DNA from: Crenobacter caeni
GTDB taxonomy: Bacteria; Pseudomonadota; Gammaproteobacteria; Burkholderiales; Chromobacteriaceae
Direction: 5' to 3'
DNA: 64,000 nucleotides
NCBI RefSeq assembly: GCF_010435965.1
Contig: NZ_JAAGAA010000003.1
Span: 124,001-188,000 of the forward strand
The position numbers were made by a program, and so were the translations under genes. The notes beneath the pieces are model-generated. The model was not told the origin of the DNA and did not search any database. It saw only the letters and a list, made by a program, of their open reading frames with translations. Shown one piece after another: positions 31,989 through 43,869 of the stretch (its first letter is position 1; each line of letters opens with the position of its first letter).

Positions 31989-33767
31989 TCAGCAGGTTAA
32001 CTGCGCGTCCGGTTCGGCCGAGCAGGTCCGGTTCTTGCCGGCGAGCTTGGCCTGGTACATCGCGCGGTCGGCGCGGTCGATCACGTCGGCTTCCTTCTCG
32101 CCGAGGTGCCACAGTGCGACACCGGCGCTGAAGGTGATCACCAGACGCTCGTTGTTGGTCAGGAAGAAGGTGCGGGTCAGCTCGCGCTGCAGCCTGTGCA
32201 TCACGCTTTGGGCTTCGGCTATCGGCGTGTCCGGCAGCAGGACCACGAACTCCTCGCCGCCGAAGCGCGCGCAGATGTCCGAAGGCCGCAGGTTGTGGCG
32301 GATCGCGTCTGCCAGGAAACGCAGCGCGCGGTCGCCGGCCAGGTGGCCGAAGCGGTCGTTCAGCTGCTTGAAGTTGTCGACATCGATCAGCGCGACCGAC
32401 AGCGGCGAGCCGGTGCGCTCGGCGCGGCCGAGCTCGCGGGCGAAGTGCTCGTCCAGCCCGCGCCGGTTGTAGGTGCCGGTCAGCTGGTCTTCCTGCACCT
32501 TGGCGCTGGCATTCTCCAGCGCGCGCTCGAGCTCCGAGATGCGCTGCTGGGCGGCCTCGACCTTGTCCTGCGCCAGGCGCAGCCCCTCGCGCGAGTGGCT
32601 GAGCAATTGCTGCATGGTCTCGGTGTCGCCCAGCAGGGCGCCGGCAATGCGGCGGATCTCGGTCGGCGCGTCGCTCTGGCGCAACGCATCCTGGTATTCG
32701 GAAACCTTGTGGTGGAACTGCTCGGTGTCGTCGCTCATCTTCGCCAGCTGCGCGAGGAAGGTGTCGAGCAGGCCCCTGAGCGAGCTGGCGGCTTCGTCAA
32801 GCGAGCTCTTGAGTTCGCCCTGTTTGCGGATGACCTCCTTGAGGCTGACTTCCAGCTGGTAAACCTGCTGCATCGACAGTTCGGGCGAGGCGAGGATGGC
32901 CTGCAGGCTCTCGATCTGCCCGAGCAGGTAGGCGTCCGAGCGGTTGAGCTCGGCGATGTTCTGCAGCAGCAGCTGCAGCAGGTTGGTCAGGCCGCTGGCG
33001 ACGCGTTCGTCCTGCTGGCGGTGCAGCTCGAGCTGGATCAGGAAGGCGCGCAAGGCGTCGTGCCAGCCGGAGACGGCCTCGGCGTCGTCGGCCAGTTGCG
33101 ACAGGTTCGCGAGCAAGGCCTGGTAGGGCTCGACCAGCGCCGGCGCGTGCAGCAGACGGGGCTCGATGCCGTGGTGCAGGACCAGCGAGAGCAGGGTGCA
33201 CCACCGGGCATGGCTGCCGTTGCCGGTTGCGGCGGGCAGCGCGGCGGGCAGCGTTTCGTCGACGCTGTCGTCACGCACGCCGCGGCCCCAGTCGGCAATC
33301 AGGCGGGAGAGCTTCTCGTTGAGGAGCTCGGGCTGGTGGCCGAAGGTGATCATCAGACGCTCGAGCGCGGCTTGCTTGTACGCCTGCGAGAGTTCGGGCA
33401 GGCGCAGGTCCCACAGTTTCAGCAGCCCGAGGATCAGGTTGCCCCAGCTGTCGGTCAGCGTGCGCTCGCGATAGTGCAGCACGGCGAGGTCGATCAGCTG
33501 TTGCGGTACCTGCTCCCAGTTTTCCTCTTCCAGCGCGCGCAGCAAGCGGGCGAGGTTGATCCGGTAGCTTTGTGTCTGCGGGGTCAGCGTGCCGTAGGCC
33601 TGCCCGATCAATTCGGCCAGGCGGTGGGGTTTTTCCGGGCGGTCCCCCTCAGGCCCGGCCACTTGCGCGTAAATGCGGCTGTAGTTTTCCGGCGTGGGCA
33701 GCAACTGGCGCAGGCTCAGTTGTTTCAGCGTTTCTCGGGCAAGGTCGGTCGGATTGTTCGGTGGCAT
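31989..33767 (-). CDS. Diguanylate cyclase with long N-terminal helical region
   Basis: Makes cyclic di-GMP from two GTP. It has 592 residues. The C-terminal GGDEF domain (about 425-585) is intact: 'DQLTGTYNRRGLDEHF', 'DVDNFKQLNDRFGHLAGD' and the active-site 'RFGGEEFVVLLP'. An inhibitory I-site RxxD (RPSD) lies five residues before GGEEF. The first ~400 residues show no transmembrane helix and no named sensor domain I recognise; they are largely helical, with a coiled coil around 385-425 ('KVEAAQQRISELERALENA'). Separated by 51 bases from ftsB upstream. Confidence 0.92.
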   Translation of the reverse strand: MPPNNPTDLARETLKQLSLRQLLPTPENYSRIYAQVAGPEGDRPEKPHRLAELIGQAYGTLTPQTQSYRINLARLLRALEEENWEQVPQQLIDLAVLHYRERTLTDSWGNLILGLLKLWDLRLPELSQAYKQAALERLMITFGHQPELLNEKLSRLIADWGRGVRDDSVDETLPAALPAATGNGSHARWCTLLSLVLHHGIEPRLLHAPALVEPYQALLANLSQLADDAEAVSGWHDALRAFLIQLELHRQQDERVASGLTNLLQLLLQNIAELNRSDAYLLGQIESLQAILASPELSMQQVYQLEVSLKEVIRKQGELKSSLDEAASSLRGLLDTFLAQLAKMSDDTEQFHHKVSEYQDALRQSDAPTEIRRIAGALLGDTETMQQLLSHSREGLRLAQDKVEAAQQRISELERALENASAKVQEDQLTGTYNRRGLDEHFARELGRAERTGSPLSVALIDVDNFKQLNDRFGHLAGDRALRFLADAIRHNLRPSDICARFGGEEFVVLLPDTPIAEAQSVMHRLQRELTRTFFLTNNERLVITFSAGVALWHLGEKEADVIDRADRAMYQAKLAGKNRTCSAEPDAQLTC

Positions 33768-33818
33768 CGCCAGGCTCGGATGGAAGGAGAGGGCAGGCCG
33801 GAGTGCGGGCGCTCAGGC

Positions 33819-34112
33819 TCAGGGCTTGCCCGGCGTGGCGGCGTGTTCCAGCAGCTGGAAAAATACCTCACCGCCACGAATCATGCCAAGTTCATTTCTT
33901 GCGCGCTCCTCGATCGCCGCGGTGCCCTGCTTGAGGTCGCGCACTTCAGCGTCGAGGGCGGCGTTGCGGGCGGCCAACTTGAGGTTGACCGCCTGCTGTT
34001 CCGTCACCTGCTTGTCGAGCTGCCAGACCCTGAGCCAGCTGCCCTTGCCGAACCAGAGCGGCCATTGCAGGGCAAGGATCAGGGCAACCAGCACCAGGGT
34101 CAGCGCTCGCAT
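33819..34112 (-). CDS. ftsB: Cell division protein FtsB
   Basis: A 97-residue bitopic septum protein that works with FtsL and FtsQ in the divisome. It has a short N-terminus, one membrane helix ('[19 protein letters not shown]'), then a periplasmic coiled coil ('[18 protein letters not shown]') and the motif '[17 protein letters not shown]'. It lies 6 bases after eno, a conserved beta/gamma-proteobacterial arrangement. Confidence 0.94.
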   Translation of the reverse strand: MRALTLVLVALILALQWPLWFGKGSWLRVWQLDKQVTEQQAVNLKLAARNAALDAEVRDLKQGTAAIEERARNELGMIRGGEVFFQLLEHAATPGKP

Positions 34113-34118
34113 GGCAGC

Positions 34119-35411
<1,293 letters not shown>

Positions 35412-35442
35412 CTATTTCAAGCTTGGTTGGTGTGCAAAGCTT

Positions 35443-35465
35443 CGGCCAGGCGATGGGCCTGGCCG
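35443..35465. other. Hairpin between kdsA and eno
   Basis: 9-bp perfect stem CGGCCAGGC / GCCTGGCCG in the 79-base gap. No T tract, so it is more likely an mRNA processing or stability element than a terminator. Confidence 0.5.
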
Positions 35466-35481
35466 TCAATCAGTTTGCGTG

Positions 35482-36333
35482 TCAGAGCGTGGACTCGGCC
35501 AGCGGTGCCGACTTGACCAGCCGGTCGATCTCCGACAGTGTCGCGAGCAGTTCCTTCATGCGCCCCAACGGCCACGCGTTCGGGCCGTCGGACAGCGCCT
35601 CGCACGGGTTCGGGTGCGTTTCCATGAAGATGCCGGCGACGCCGGCCGCGACTGCCGCTCGGGCGAGCACCGGCACGAATTCGCGCTGGCCGCCGGACGC
35701 GGTGCCCTGGCCGCCGGGCAACTGCACCGAGTGGGTCGCGTCGTAGACGACCGGGCAGCCTGTCTCGCGCATGATCGCCAGCGAGCGCATGTCGGACACC
35801 AGATTGTTGTAGCCGAACGAGGCGCCGCGCTCGCACGCCATGAAGCGGTCCGGGTCTAGCCCGGCTTCGATGGCCGCGTCGCGCGCCTTGTCGATCACGT
35901 TCTTCATGTCGCCCGGCGCCATGAACTGGCCCTTCTTGATGTTGACCGGTTTGCCGCACACGGCGACGGCGCGGATGAAGTCGGTCTGGCGGGCGAGGAA
36001 GGCCGGGGTCTGCAGCACATCGACGACGGCGGCCACATGCGGCACTTGCTCTTCGGTGTGCACGTCGGTGAGCACTGGCACGCCGATCTGGCTGCGCACC
36101 TCGGCGAGGATCTTCAGGCCTTCTTCCATGCCGAAGCCGCGGAACGACTTGCCCGACGAACGGTTGGCCTTGTCGAAGCTCGACTTGTAGATGAACGGGA
36201 TGCCGAGCTCGTCGGTGATCTCCTTGAGCGCGCCTGCGGTGTCGAGCGCCATCTGCAGGCTTTCGATCACGCAGGGACCGGCGATCAGGAACAGCGGCTT
36301 GTCGAGGCCGACGTCAAATCCGGTGAGTTTCAT
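35482..36333 (-). CDS. kdsA: 3-deoxy-8-phosphooctulonate (KDO-8-P) synthase
   Basis: Condenses arabinose-5-phosphate and phosphoenolpyruvate for the KDO sugar of lipopolysaccharide. It has 283 residues. '[10 protein letters not shown]', '[12 protein letters not shown]', '[11 protein letters not shown]' and '[18 protein letters not shown]' are the family signatures. Asn at the metal-class position ('FGYNNL' region) cannot be assigned with confidence. Placed between pyrG and eno, its PEP source. Confidence 0.97.
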   Translation of the reverse strand: MKLTGFDVGLDKPLFLIAGPCVIESLQMALDTAGALKEITDELGIPFIYKSSFDKANRSSGKSFRGFGMEEGLKILAEVRSQIGVPVLTDVHTEEQVPHVAAVVDVLQTPAFLARQTDFIRAVAVCGKPVNIKKGQFMAPGDMKNVIDKARDAAIEAGLDPDRFMACERGASFGYNNLVSDMRSLAIMRETGCPVVYDATHSVQLPGGQGTASGGQREFVPVLARAAVAAGVAGIFMETHPNPCEALSDGPNAWPLGRMKELLATLSEIDRLVKSAPLAESTL

Positions 36334-36350
36334 CTGTTGTCTCCTGTGCA

Positions 36351-36372
36351 GCCGGGCGGCGTGCCGCCCGGC
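36351..36372. other. Hairpin between pyrG and kdsA
   Basis: 10-bp perfect stem GCCGGGCGGC / GCCGCCCGGC separated by GT, with no T tract. Probably an mRNA structural element in the operon. Confidence 0.5.
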
Positions 36373-36381
36373 GGGTCACCC

Positions 36382-38049
<1,668 letters not shown>

Positions 38050-38233
38050 CTAACCCGATTTCCCGGACAAATGAAGCCGACGGCGCAGCCTGTGCCCGGC
38101 CGTGCCGGCGGCGGCTCTGCTGTCGAAGCACCTGTTTTTTACGGAAAAAACGCTGGCGCATGCCGGCAAATCCGTTACAATGCACACCGGTTTGCGCGTG
38201 CCGGGGCCTTTGTTTCCGTGCGCGCCTGATGGC

Positions 38234-38263
38234 TTGTTTATCTGCCTGTTTTTGTGATATAAA
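38234..38263 (+). promoter_or_regulatory. Possible promoter of rpmB-rpmG
   Basis: -35 TTGTTT (38234-38239) and -10 TATAAA (38258-38263) with an 18-bp spacer. A small CCGGT-TTTT-ACCGG hairpin follows within the leader. The -35 is weak. Confidence 0.4.
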
Positions 38264-38296
38264 GCCGGTTTTTACCGGTTTTGGGAGTGATTAACC

Positions 38297-38530
38297 ATGG
38301 CGCGTGTATGCAAAGTCACCGGCAAGCGTCCGATGACCGGGAACAATGTTTCCCACGCCAACAACAAAACGAAACGCCGTTTCCTGCCGAACCTGCAATA
38401 CCGCAAGTTCTGGGTAGAGAGCGAGAACCGTTGGGTGCGCCTGCGCGTCTCCAACGCAGCCCTGCGCACCATCGACAAGAACGGCATCGAGTCCGTCCTC
38501 GCCGACCTGCGTGCTCGCGGCGAAATCTGA
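38297..38530 (+). CDS. rpmB: 50S ribosomal protein L28
   Basis: A 77-residue large-subunit protein. '[23 protein letters not shown]' type N-terminus is unmistakable, followed by '[17 protein letters not shown]' and '[13 protein letters not shown]'. It lacks the CxxC zinc form. Paired with rpmG, 27 bases downstream. Confidence 0.98.
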   Translation: MARVCKVTGKRPMTGNNVSHANNKTKRRFLPNLQYRKFWVESENRWVRLRVSNAALRTIDKNGIESVLADLRARGEI

Positions 38531-38557
38531 TCAAGCCGACACTAGCGAAGGAATATC

Positions 38558-38713
38558 ATGCGCGACAAGATCAAACTCGAATCGACCGCTGGCACCGGCC
38601 ACTTCTACACCACGACCAAGAACAAGCGCACCATGCCCGAAAAGATGGAGATCAAGAAGTACGATCCCGTCGCTCGCAAGCATGTGGCGTACAAGGAAAC
38701 CAAGCTCAAGTAA
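38558..38713 (+). CDS. rpmG: 50S ribosomal protein L33
   Basis: A 51-residue large-subunit protein, starting '[20 protein letters not shown]' and ending '[10 protein letters not shown]'. It contains '[20 protein letters not shown]', typical of the non-zinc (C-minus) L33 form. GAAGGA lies 5 bases before ATG 38558. Second gene of the rpmB-rpmG operon. Confidence 0.97.
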   Translation: MRDKIKLESTAGTGHFYTTTKNKRTMPEKMEIKKYDPVARKHVAYKETKLK

Positions 38714-38735
38714 GCTGTTTTCCCTTGGCTGGATA

Positions 38736-38767
38736 AAAACCCTTCGCGGATACGCGAAGGGTTTTTT
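38736..38767 (+). terminator. Terminator after rpmB-rpmG
   Basis: 11-bp stem AACCCTTCGCG / CGCGAAGGGTT with a GATA loop, then TTTT. Also close to the end of the convergent uracil-DNA glycosylase gene. Confidence 0.88.
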
Positions 38768-38787
38768 GTTGTCTGCGTTCCGGGGAC

Positions 38788-39579
38788 TCAGCCGAGCAGG
38801 CGGCAGGCGAGTAGCAGGTCCTGCCAGGCGCGGGCCTTCTCGGACGGGCTGCGCAGCAGGTAGGCCGGGTGGAAGGTGGCAACCAGCGGAATGTCGCCGA
38901 GCCGGTGTTCCCTGCCGCGCAGGCGGCCGATCGTCTCATTGCTGCCCAGTAGCGTCTGCGCGGCGAAGCGGCCGAGCGCAAGGATGATGTCGGGCTTCAC
39001 GTGCGCGATCTGCGCGTCAAGATAGCCGCGGCAGGTGGCGATCTCGGCCGGCTCCGGGTTGCGGTTGCCGGGCGGGCGGCACTTGATCACGTTGGCGATG
39101 TAGACGTCGCGCTCGCGGTCCAGCCCCAGCGCGGCGAGCATATTGTCGAGCAGTTGTCCGGCGCGGCCGACGAAGGGCTCACCCTGACGGTCCTCCTGCT
39201 CTCCGGGGGCCTCGCCGACCAGCATCCAGCGCGCCTCGGGGTTGCCGCGGCCGAACACCGTCTGCCTTCTGGTCGCCGCCAGCGGGCAGGCCTGGCAGGC
39301 GGCGACCGTCTGCGCGAGCGCGGCCCAGCCCAGTTGCGGGGTGGGTTGTGCAGCAACGCCCGGGGCAACTGCTGCCGGTTCGCTCTGCGCGGGGGGGGCC
39401 GGCGTTGGCACAGCCGGCTTGTTCTCTTGCGGGGGGAGTAGCGTTGCGCTCTCGCCATAGACGGGCTGCGCGGCAGCTGTGGCGAGGGGCGCTTCTGCCT
39501 CTGCCTGCGGGTAGGTGCCGCGCGGGTACCAGGCCGGGCCCAGGCCCATCGCGTCGACGAGGGTCAGGCGCCGGCTCAT
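38788..39579 (-). CDS. Uracil-DNA glycosylase, family 4-like
   Basis: Iron-sulphur uracil-DNA glycosylase removing uracil from DNA. It has 263 residues. The first ~80 are a Pro/Ala/Glu-rich variable region; the catalytic core then has cluster cysteines in 'CQACPLAATRRQTVFG', 'GEAPGEQEDRQGEPFVGRAG' and the 'TFHPAYLLRSP' loop with its His. The ATG overlaps the rimI stop by 4 bases. Third of the tsaB-rimI-udg trio; the same trio order occurs in many betaproteobacteria. Confidence 0.9.
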   Translation of the reverse strand: MSRRLTLVDAMGLGPAWYPRGTYPQAEAEAPLATAAAQPVYGESATLLPPQENKPAVPTPAPPAQSEPAAVAPGVAAQPTPQLGWAALAQTVAACQACPLAATRRQTVFGRGNPEARWMLVGEAPGEQEDRQGEPFVGRAGQLLDNMLAALGLDRERDVYIANVIKCRPPGNRNPEPAEIATCRGYLDAQIAHVKPDIILALGRFAAQTLLGSNETIGRLRGREHRLGDIPLVATFHPAYLLRSPSEKARAWQDLLLACRLLG

Positions 39580-40013
39580 AGGGGCTTCTCCATCAGGACC
39601 GCGTGTTCGCGGCCGCCGGCGCTGCGGTAGTAGTGCTTGCGTACGCCGCTTTCGGTAAACCCCGCGCCCGTGTACAGCCGGCGGGCGCGGCTGTTGCTGT
39701 CGCGCACCTCCAGCCTCAATAGATGGCAACCTTGCGCGGCCAGACCGGTGCACAGCGCGTCAAGCAGGGCGCGGGCAAGCCCGCGGCCCTGCCGGTTGGC
39801 GGCGGTAGCGATATTCAGGAGCTCTGCTTCGTCCAGCACGCTCAAGGTGACCGCCCACGCGACAATTTCACCCTGTTCTTCGCCGATCCAGAAACGGTGG
39901 CCGGCCGAGAGCGAACCCGCGTACTGCGCGGCGCTCCACGGGTGCGACGTGACTTCGGCTTCCAGGCGGGCGAGCTGTGGGCAGTCTTCGGGCCGGGCGT
40001 CGCGGATGTTCAT
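39576..40013 (-). CDS. rimI: Ribosomal protein S18 alanine N-acetyltransferase
   Basis: A 145-residue GNAT acetyltransferase that modifies the N-terminus of S18. Acetyl-CoA pyrophosphate loop 'RQGRGLARALLDALC' and the substrate-side 'LEVRDSNSRARRLYTGAGF' match RimI. 'HPWSAAQYAGSL' is typical of the N-terminus. Overlaps tsaB and the glycosylase gene by 4 bases each, so the three are translationally coupled. Confidence 0.92.
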   Translation of the reverse strand: MNIRDARPEDCPQLARLEAEVTSHPWSAAQYAGSLSAGHRFWIGEEQGEIVAWAVTLSVLDEAELLNIATAANRQGRGLARALLDALCTGLAAQGCHLLRLEVRDSNSRARRLYTGAGFTESGVRKHYYRSAGGREHAVLMEKPL

Positions 40014-40678
40014 GCGCGGCGCGCCTGCTGCTCGCTGACGGTCAGCGCGACCTTGTTGCGCACATAGAGGATTTCGGCGTCGCGGGCGTCGACCGCGGGG
40101 TAGGTGCCCGAGCTTGCCATCTCGAGCAGGGCGCGTGCGTGCGGCTGCACGGTGTCGTCGATCGCGGCAAGCTGCGTGCCGAGCGCGGCGTGCAGCGCGT
40201 CCGGGTAGCGGGCAAAGCCGTCGCCGGCACCCAGCCAGTTGCCGGGCAAGCGTTCGATCGCCTGCGGGTCAGCGACGCGGATGGCGGTCAGCGGGCGTGC
40301 CTGTTCGTCGTAGTAGGCGTAGTAGACCTGGTTCATGCGCGCGTCGAGGCAGGCGAGGGTGCGGCTGCCGCGGCACTGCCACGCCAGGGTGTCCAGTGTC
40401 GGGATCGGGTAGAGCGGGACGGAGAGCGCGTAGCCCAGCCCCTGGGCGGCGGAGCAGGCAATGCGCACGCCGGTGAACGAGCCCGGCCCGCAGGAAAAGG
40501 CGATGCCGCCGATCGCCGACAGCCCGCAACCGGCTTGTTGCAGCTGGGCGGCGACGGTCGGCAACAGCAGTTCGGCGTGCTTCTGGCCGACACGCTCGTG
40601 GTGTTCGACGACGGTATCCCCGCAGTTCAGGGCAAGCGACAGGAAGTCGGTCGTGGTGTCGATGGCAAGCAGGTTCAT
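40010..40678 (-). CDS. tsaB: tRNA threonylcarbamoyladenosine protein TsaB
   Basis: A 222-residue ASKHA-fold protein that scaffolds TsaD/TsaE in making t6A37 of tRNA. Signature N-terminus 'NLLAIDTTTDFLSLAL', 'SCGPGSFTGVRIACSAAQGL' and 'ARMNQVYYAYYD' fit. ATG 40678 is chosen as the first conserved residue. It follows the EAL/HDOD gene by 31 bases; a minus-strand TATAAT at 40709-40714 may be its own -10. Confidence 0.92.
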   Translation of the reverse strand: MNLLAIDTTTDFLSLALNCGDTVVEHHERVGQKHAELLLPTVAAQLQQAGCGLSAIGGIAFSCGPGSFTGVRIACSAAQGLGYALSVPLYPIPTLDTLAWQCRGSRTLACLDARMNQVYYAYYDEQARPLTAIRVADPQAIERLPGNWLGAGDGFARYPDALHAALGTQLAAIDDTVQPHARALLEMASSGTYPAVDARDAEILYVRNKVALTVSEQQARRA

Positions 40679-40709
40679 GTGGGGCAAGGCACGGGCGGCA
40701 AAGAGCCGA

Positions 40710-41939
40710 TTATAACCCTAGTGTCTCGACCCAGCCGATGGCTTCGCACTGGCAGTCGTTCACTGCCTGTGCGTCCAGACCCTGCAACTGGGCCAGATGG
40801 GCGGTGGCGCTGGCGCCGTCCGCGTACTCCAGGCTGCAGACGAGGGCCAGCAGGTCGGTCGCGCGGCCAGCTCGCCGCTCCAGTGTCGCCACCACTTCGA
40901 AGGGAAGGGCGACCTGCTGCAGGATGGTCTGCATCGGCACGTCGAGAATGGTGTCGAGTAGCGAGAACAGGCCGCAGATGAACAGGATGTCGCGCTGCTC
41001 CTGGGCAAGGCCCAGCCGGTGCGCCAGGTTCTCAAGCGTGCGCGCGCGGACGGTGGCGGTGCGCAGCAGGACCGAGTGCGGCCGTGCGGCGGTTTCGCTG
41101 GTGATCAGCAGCAGGGTCAGCCAGCGGTAGAGGCGGCGGTAGCCGAGCACGGTCACCGCGTGGCTGAACGACTGGATGCGGACGGGTTGCCCTGCCGCGG
41201 CCGAGTTGACGAAACGCAGCAGCTTGACGGCCAGCGGCAGGTCGGTCTTGAGGACCGTCTCGATGTCGTCCAGCGGGGCGTCCGCGCGGACCAGGCTGAG
41301 CAGGCGCAGAATGTTGATCAGCCCGGGCGGCAGGCTTTGTCCGGCCAGTGTTTCTGGACGGGCGAAATGGTAGCCCTGGAAGGCTTCAAGTCCGAGTTCC
41401 AGGCACAGCCGGTGCTGGGATGGCGCCTCGACGCGTTCGGCGATGCGCAGCAGCGGGTAGTGGCGCAGCTTGTCTGCCGCCGCGGACAGTGTGGCCGGTG
41501 CCAGTCGCTGCACGTCGAGCTTGACGGCGCTGACCTGGTCGAGGAAAGGCTCGATGGCGGGCGACAGCTCGAAATGGTCTAGCGAGAAGGTGTAGCCCAG
41601 CTGGCGCAGTGCGTGCATCCTGCCTAGCAGCTCGCGCGTGGGCGCGAGGCGGGCGGAGAGCTCCAGCCGGACGCGGTTGGCCGGCAGCAGCTCGACCATC
41701 TCGCTCATCAGCATCGCCTCGCCGATATTGAGGTAGACCAGCTTGTCCTCGAGCAGGCCTGAAGTCTGCTGGACGCTGCCCAGCAGGTTGGTCAGCAGGG
41801 CCGTATCCGCTTCGAGCGTGCCGCCCAGCGCGTTGTGCAGGCTGTCCTGGCTGTTGCGGAACAACAGCTCGTAACCGACGAGCTGTTGCCTGTCGTCGGT
41901 GATCGGCTGGCGGGCGAGGTAGTGTTGGGCTGGCTTCAA
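40710..41939 (-). CDS. EAL/HDOD-domain signalling protein (YuxH-like), probably not catalytic
   Basis: A 409-residue protein with an N-terminal EAL-like half and a C-terminal HDOD half. The EAL motif is degraded ('GYELLFRN' where active enzymes have EALLR), so it should bind partners rather than cleave c-di-GMP. The HDOD half contains 'LPLAVKLLRFVNSAAAG' and 'ITSETAARPHSVLLRTATVRA'. Neighbour of cheA (8-base gap), suggesting a link of c-di-GMP or stress signalling with chemotaxis. Such proteins (e.g. CdgJ) affect motility in other bacteria. Confidence 0.88.
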   Translation of the reverse strand: MKPAQHYLARQPITDDRQQLVGYELLFRNSQDSLHNALGGTLEADTALLTNLLGSVQQTSGLLEDKLVYLNIGEAMLMSEMVELLPANRVRLELSARLAPTRELLGRMHALRQLGYTFSLDHFELSPAIEPFLDQVSAVKLDVQRLAPATLSAAADKLRHYPLLRIAERVEAPSQHRLCLELGLEAFQGYHFARPETLAGQSLPPGLINILRLLSLVRADAPLDDIETVLKTDLPLAVKLLRFVNSAAAGQPVRIQSFSHAVTVLGYRRLYRWLTLLLITSETAARPHSVLLRTATVRARTLENLAHRLGLAQEQRDILFICGLFSLLDTILDVPMQTILQQVALPFEVVATLERRAGRATDLLALVCSLEYADGASATAHLAQLQGLDAQAVNDCQCEAIGWVETLGL

Positions 41940-41947
41940 GGTTGTGC

Positions 41948-43828
41948 TTACAGGGCGAGCAGTTCGAGGTTGCGCGAGGCTTGAGCGCTGGCTTCCTGCG
42001 GCTTGAGCAGGTCTTCCATGTCGAGCACCAGCACCACCGCGCCGTCGCCGGACAGCGTCGCGCCGGCCACGCCGCGCGGGCGGATGTTTTCCAGCGGCTT
42101 GATCACCACGTCGTCACGGCCGACGAAGGAGTCGACGGCCAGGATGAACGACTTTTCGGCCGACTGCATCAGCACGCCGAACGCCGGCTTCTGTGTCGGC
42201 TCCCAGCCCAGCAGGCCGGACAGTGTCTTCAGGGGCAGGATCTCGTCGCGCACGACGATGGTCGGCTTGCCGGAGACTTCCTGCATCGAAGCCTGTTCGA
42301 TCGGGATGATCTCGCGGACCATGGCCAGCGGGACGGCGAACGGCTGGTTGCACACGCGCACCACCAGTACCGGCAGGATCGCCAGCGTCAGCGGCAGCGA
42401 GATGCTGATGCGGGTGCCCTGACCCGGGATCGAGTTGATGTCGATGCGGCCGTTCAGCTTCTGGATGTTGGTGCGGACCACGTCCATGCCGACGCCGCGG
42501 CCGGACACGCTGGAGATCTGGTCCTTGGTCGAGAAGCCGGGCAGGAAGATCAGCTGCAGCGACTGCTTCTCGTCGAGCGAGTTGGCGGTTTCGGCGTCGA
42601 TCAGGCCCTTCTCGATGGCCTTGCGGCGCAGCGCCTCGGCATTCATGCCGCGGCCATCGTCGGTGATCGAGATCACGATGTGGTCGCCGACCTGTTCTGC
42701 CGACAGGTGTACCTGCGACTGCGCTTCCTTGCCGGCGGCAATCCGCTCCTCGGTCGACTCGACACCGTGGTCGACCGCGTTGCGGACCAGGTGAACCAGC
42801 GGGTCGTTCAGGTCCTCGATCATCGTCTTGTCGAGTTCGGTTTCCTCGCCGGTGATCACCAGTTCGACTTCCTTGCCCAACTGGCGGGCAAGGTCGCGCG
42901 CCAGGCGCGGGTATTTCTGGAACAGGCGGCCGATCGGCTGCATGCGGGTCTTCATCACCGCGTTCTGCAGGTCGCCGACCAAGAGGTCGAGCTGGCTGAT
43001 CGCCTCGTCCAGCGAGCGCAGCGTATGCGCTTCGGCGTTGCCCTGCAGGATCTCGGTCCTGAGCGTGGTCAGCCGGTTCTTGGTCAGGCCGATCTCGCCG
43101 GACAGGTTGAGGACCTGGTCAAGCCGGTGCGTGTCGATGCGGATCGTGTTCTCGGCCTGTGCCGGTGCGCTGGCGACCGCCTGCTTGGCGGGCGAGGGGC
43201 GTTGTGTTGCGGCAGGCTGGACCGCTGCGGCGGCAGCCGCCACGACCGCCGGCTGTGCGGCAGTCTCGGCAGGCTGCACGGCAGGCGCCATCTGGGGCTG
43301 GGCTGCGGGTAGCGTCTGCCCGGTGACCGCGCTGTGCAGCTGTTGCCAGTCAGGGCCCTGGGACACCGCCGGCTGCGCGGCCGGTGCGGCGACGGGGGCT
43401 GCCGGCGCAGGGTTCACAGCCGGTGCAGCCGCTGCGCCTCCTGCCAGCGCGTTGTCGAGGGCGGAGAGCAGCGCTTGCGGTGCACTGGCTGGCATCAGGC
43501 CCTGACCCATGCGGCCGAACATTTCGCGCACTTCGCCGGTGGCGTCGAGGATGGCGTCCATCAGGCCCGGGCTGAGCTGAAGCTCGCCGTTGCGGAGCAT
43601 GTCGAACAGGTTTTCGGTACGGTGGCACAGGGTGACCATCGGCGCGGCGTTCAAGAAGCCGGCGCCACCCTTGATGGTATGGAAGCCACGGAAAATGTCG
43701 TTCAGGAGCGCCTTGTCGTTGGGGCGCTTCTCCAGTTCGACGAGCTTGTTGTCGACGTCGGAGAGCAGTTCGGACGACTCGAGCAGGAAATCCTGCAGCA
43801 GTTCTTCCATTCCGGCAAATTCGCTCAT
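41948..43828 (-). CDS. cheA: Chemotaxis histidine kinase CheA, without P2 domain
   Basis: Kinase of the chemoreceptor array, 626 residues. P1 carries the phosphorylated His50 in 'GFHTIKGGAGF'. The usual P2 CheY-binding domain is absent: residues ~115-225 are an Ala/Pro/Gln-rich linker. The dimerisation helices ('HRLDQVLNLSGEIGL') are followed by the ATPase ('LVHLVRNAVDHGVES', 'ITDDGRGM') and a CheW-like C-terminal domain ('VRVCNQPFAVPL'). Downstream of cheZ by 41 bases. No cheW, cheR or cheB is in the window, so the array needs partners coded elsewhere. Confidence 0.95.
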   Translation of the reverse strand: MSEFAGMEELLQDFLLESSELLSDVDNKLVELEKRPNDKALLNDIFRGFHTIKGGAGFLNAAPMVTLCHRTENLFDMLRNGELQLSPGLMDAILDATGEVREMFGRMGQGLMPASAPQALLSALDNALAGGAAAAPAVNPAPAAPVAAPAAQPAVSQGPDWQQLHSAVTGQTLPAAQPQMAPAVQPAETAAQPAVVAAAAAAVQPAATQRPSPAKQAVASAPAQAENTIRIDTHRLDQVLNLSGEIGLTKNRLTTLRTEILQGNAEAHTLRSLDEAISQLDLLVGDLQNAVMKTRMQPIGRLFQKYPRLARDLARQLGKEVELVITGEETELDKTMIEDLNDPLVHLVRNAVDHGVESTEERIAAGKEAQSQVHLSAEQVGDHIVISITDDGRGMNAEALRRKAIEKGLIDAETANSLDEKQSLQLIFLPGFSTKDQISSVSGRGVGMDVVRTNIQKLNGRIDINSIPGQGTRISISLPLTLAILPVLVVRVCNQPFAVPLAMVREIIPIEQASMQEVSGKPTIVVRDEILPLKTLSGLLGWEPTQKPAFGVLMQSAEKSFILAVDSFVGRDDVVIKPLENIRPRGVAGATLSGDGAVVLVLDMEDLLKPQEASAQASRNLELLAL

Positions 43829-43869
43829 GGCTTCTGTTCCAGTTCGGCGTTATTCAGGGTGATGCGTGC

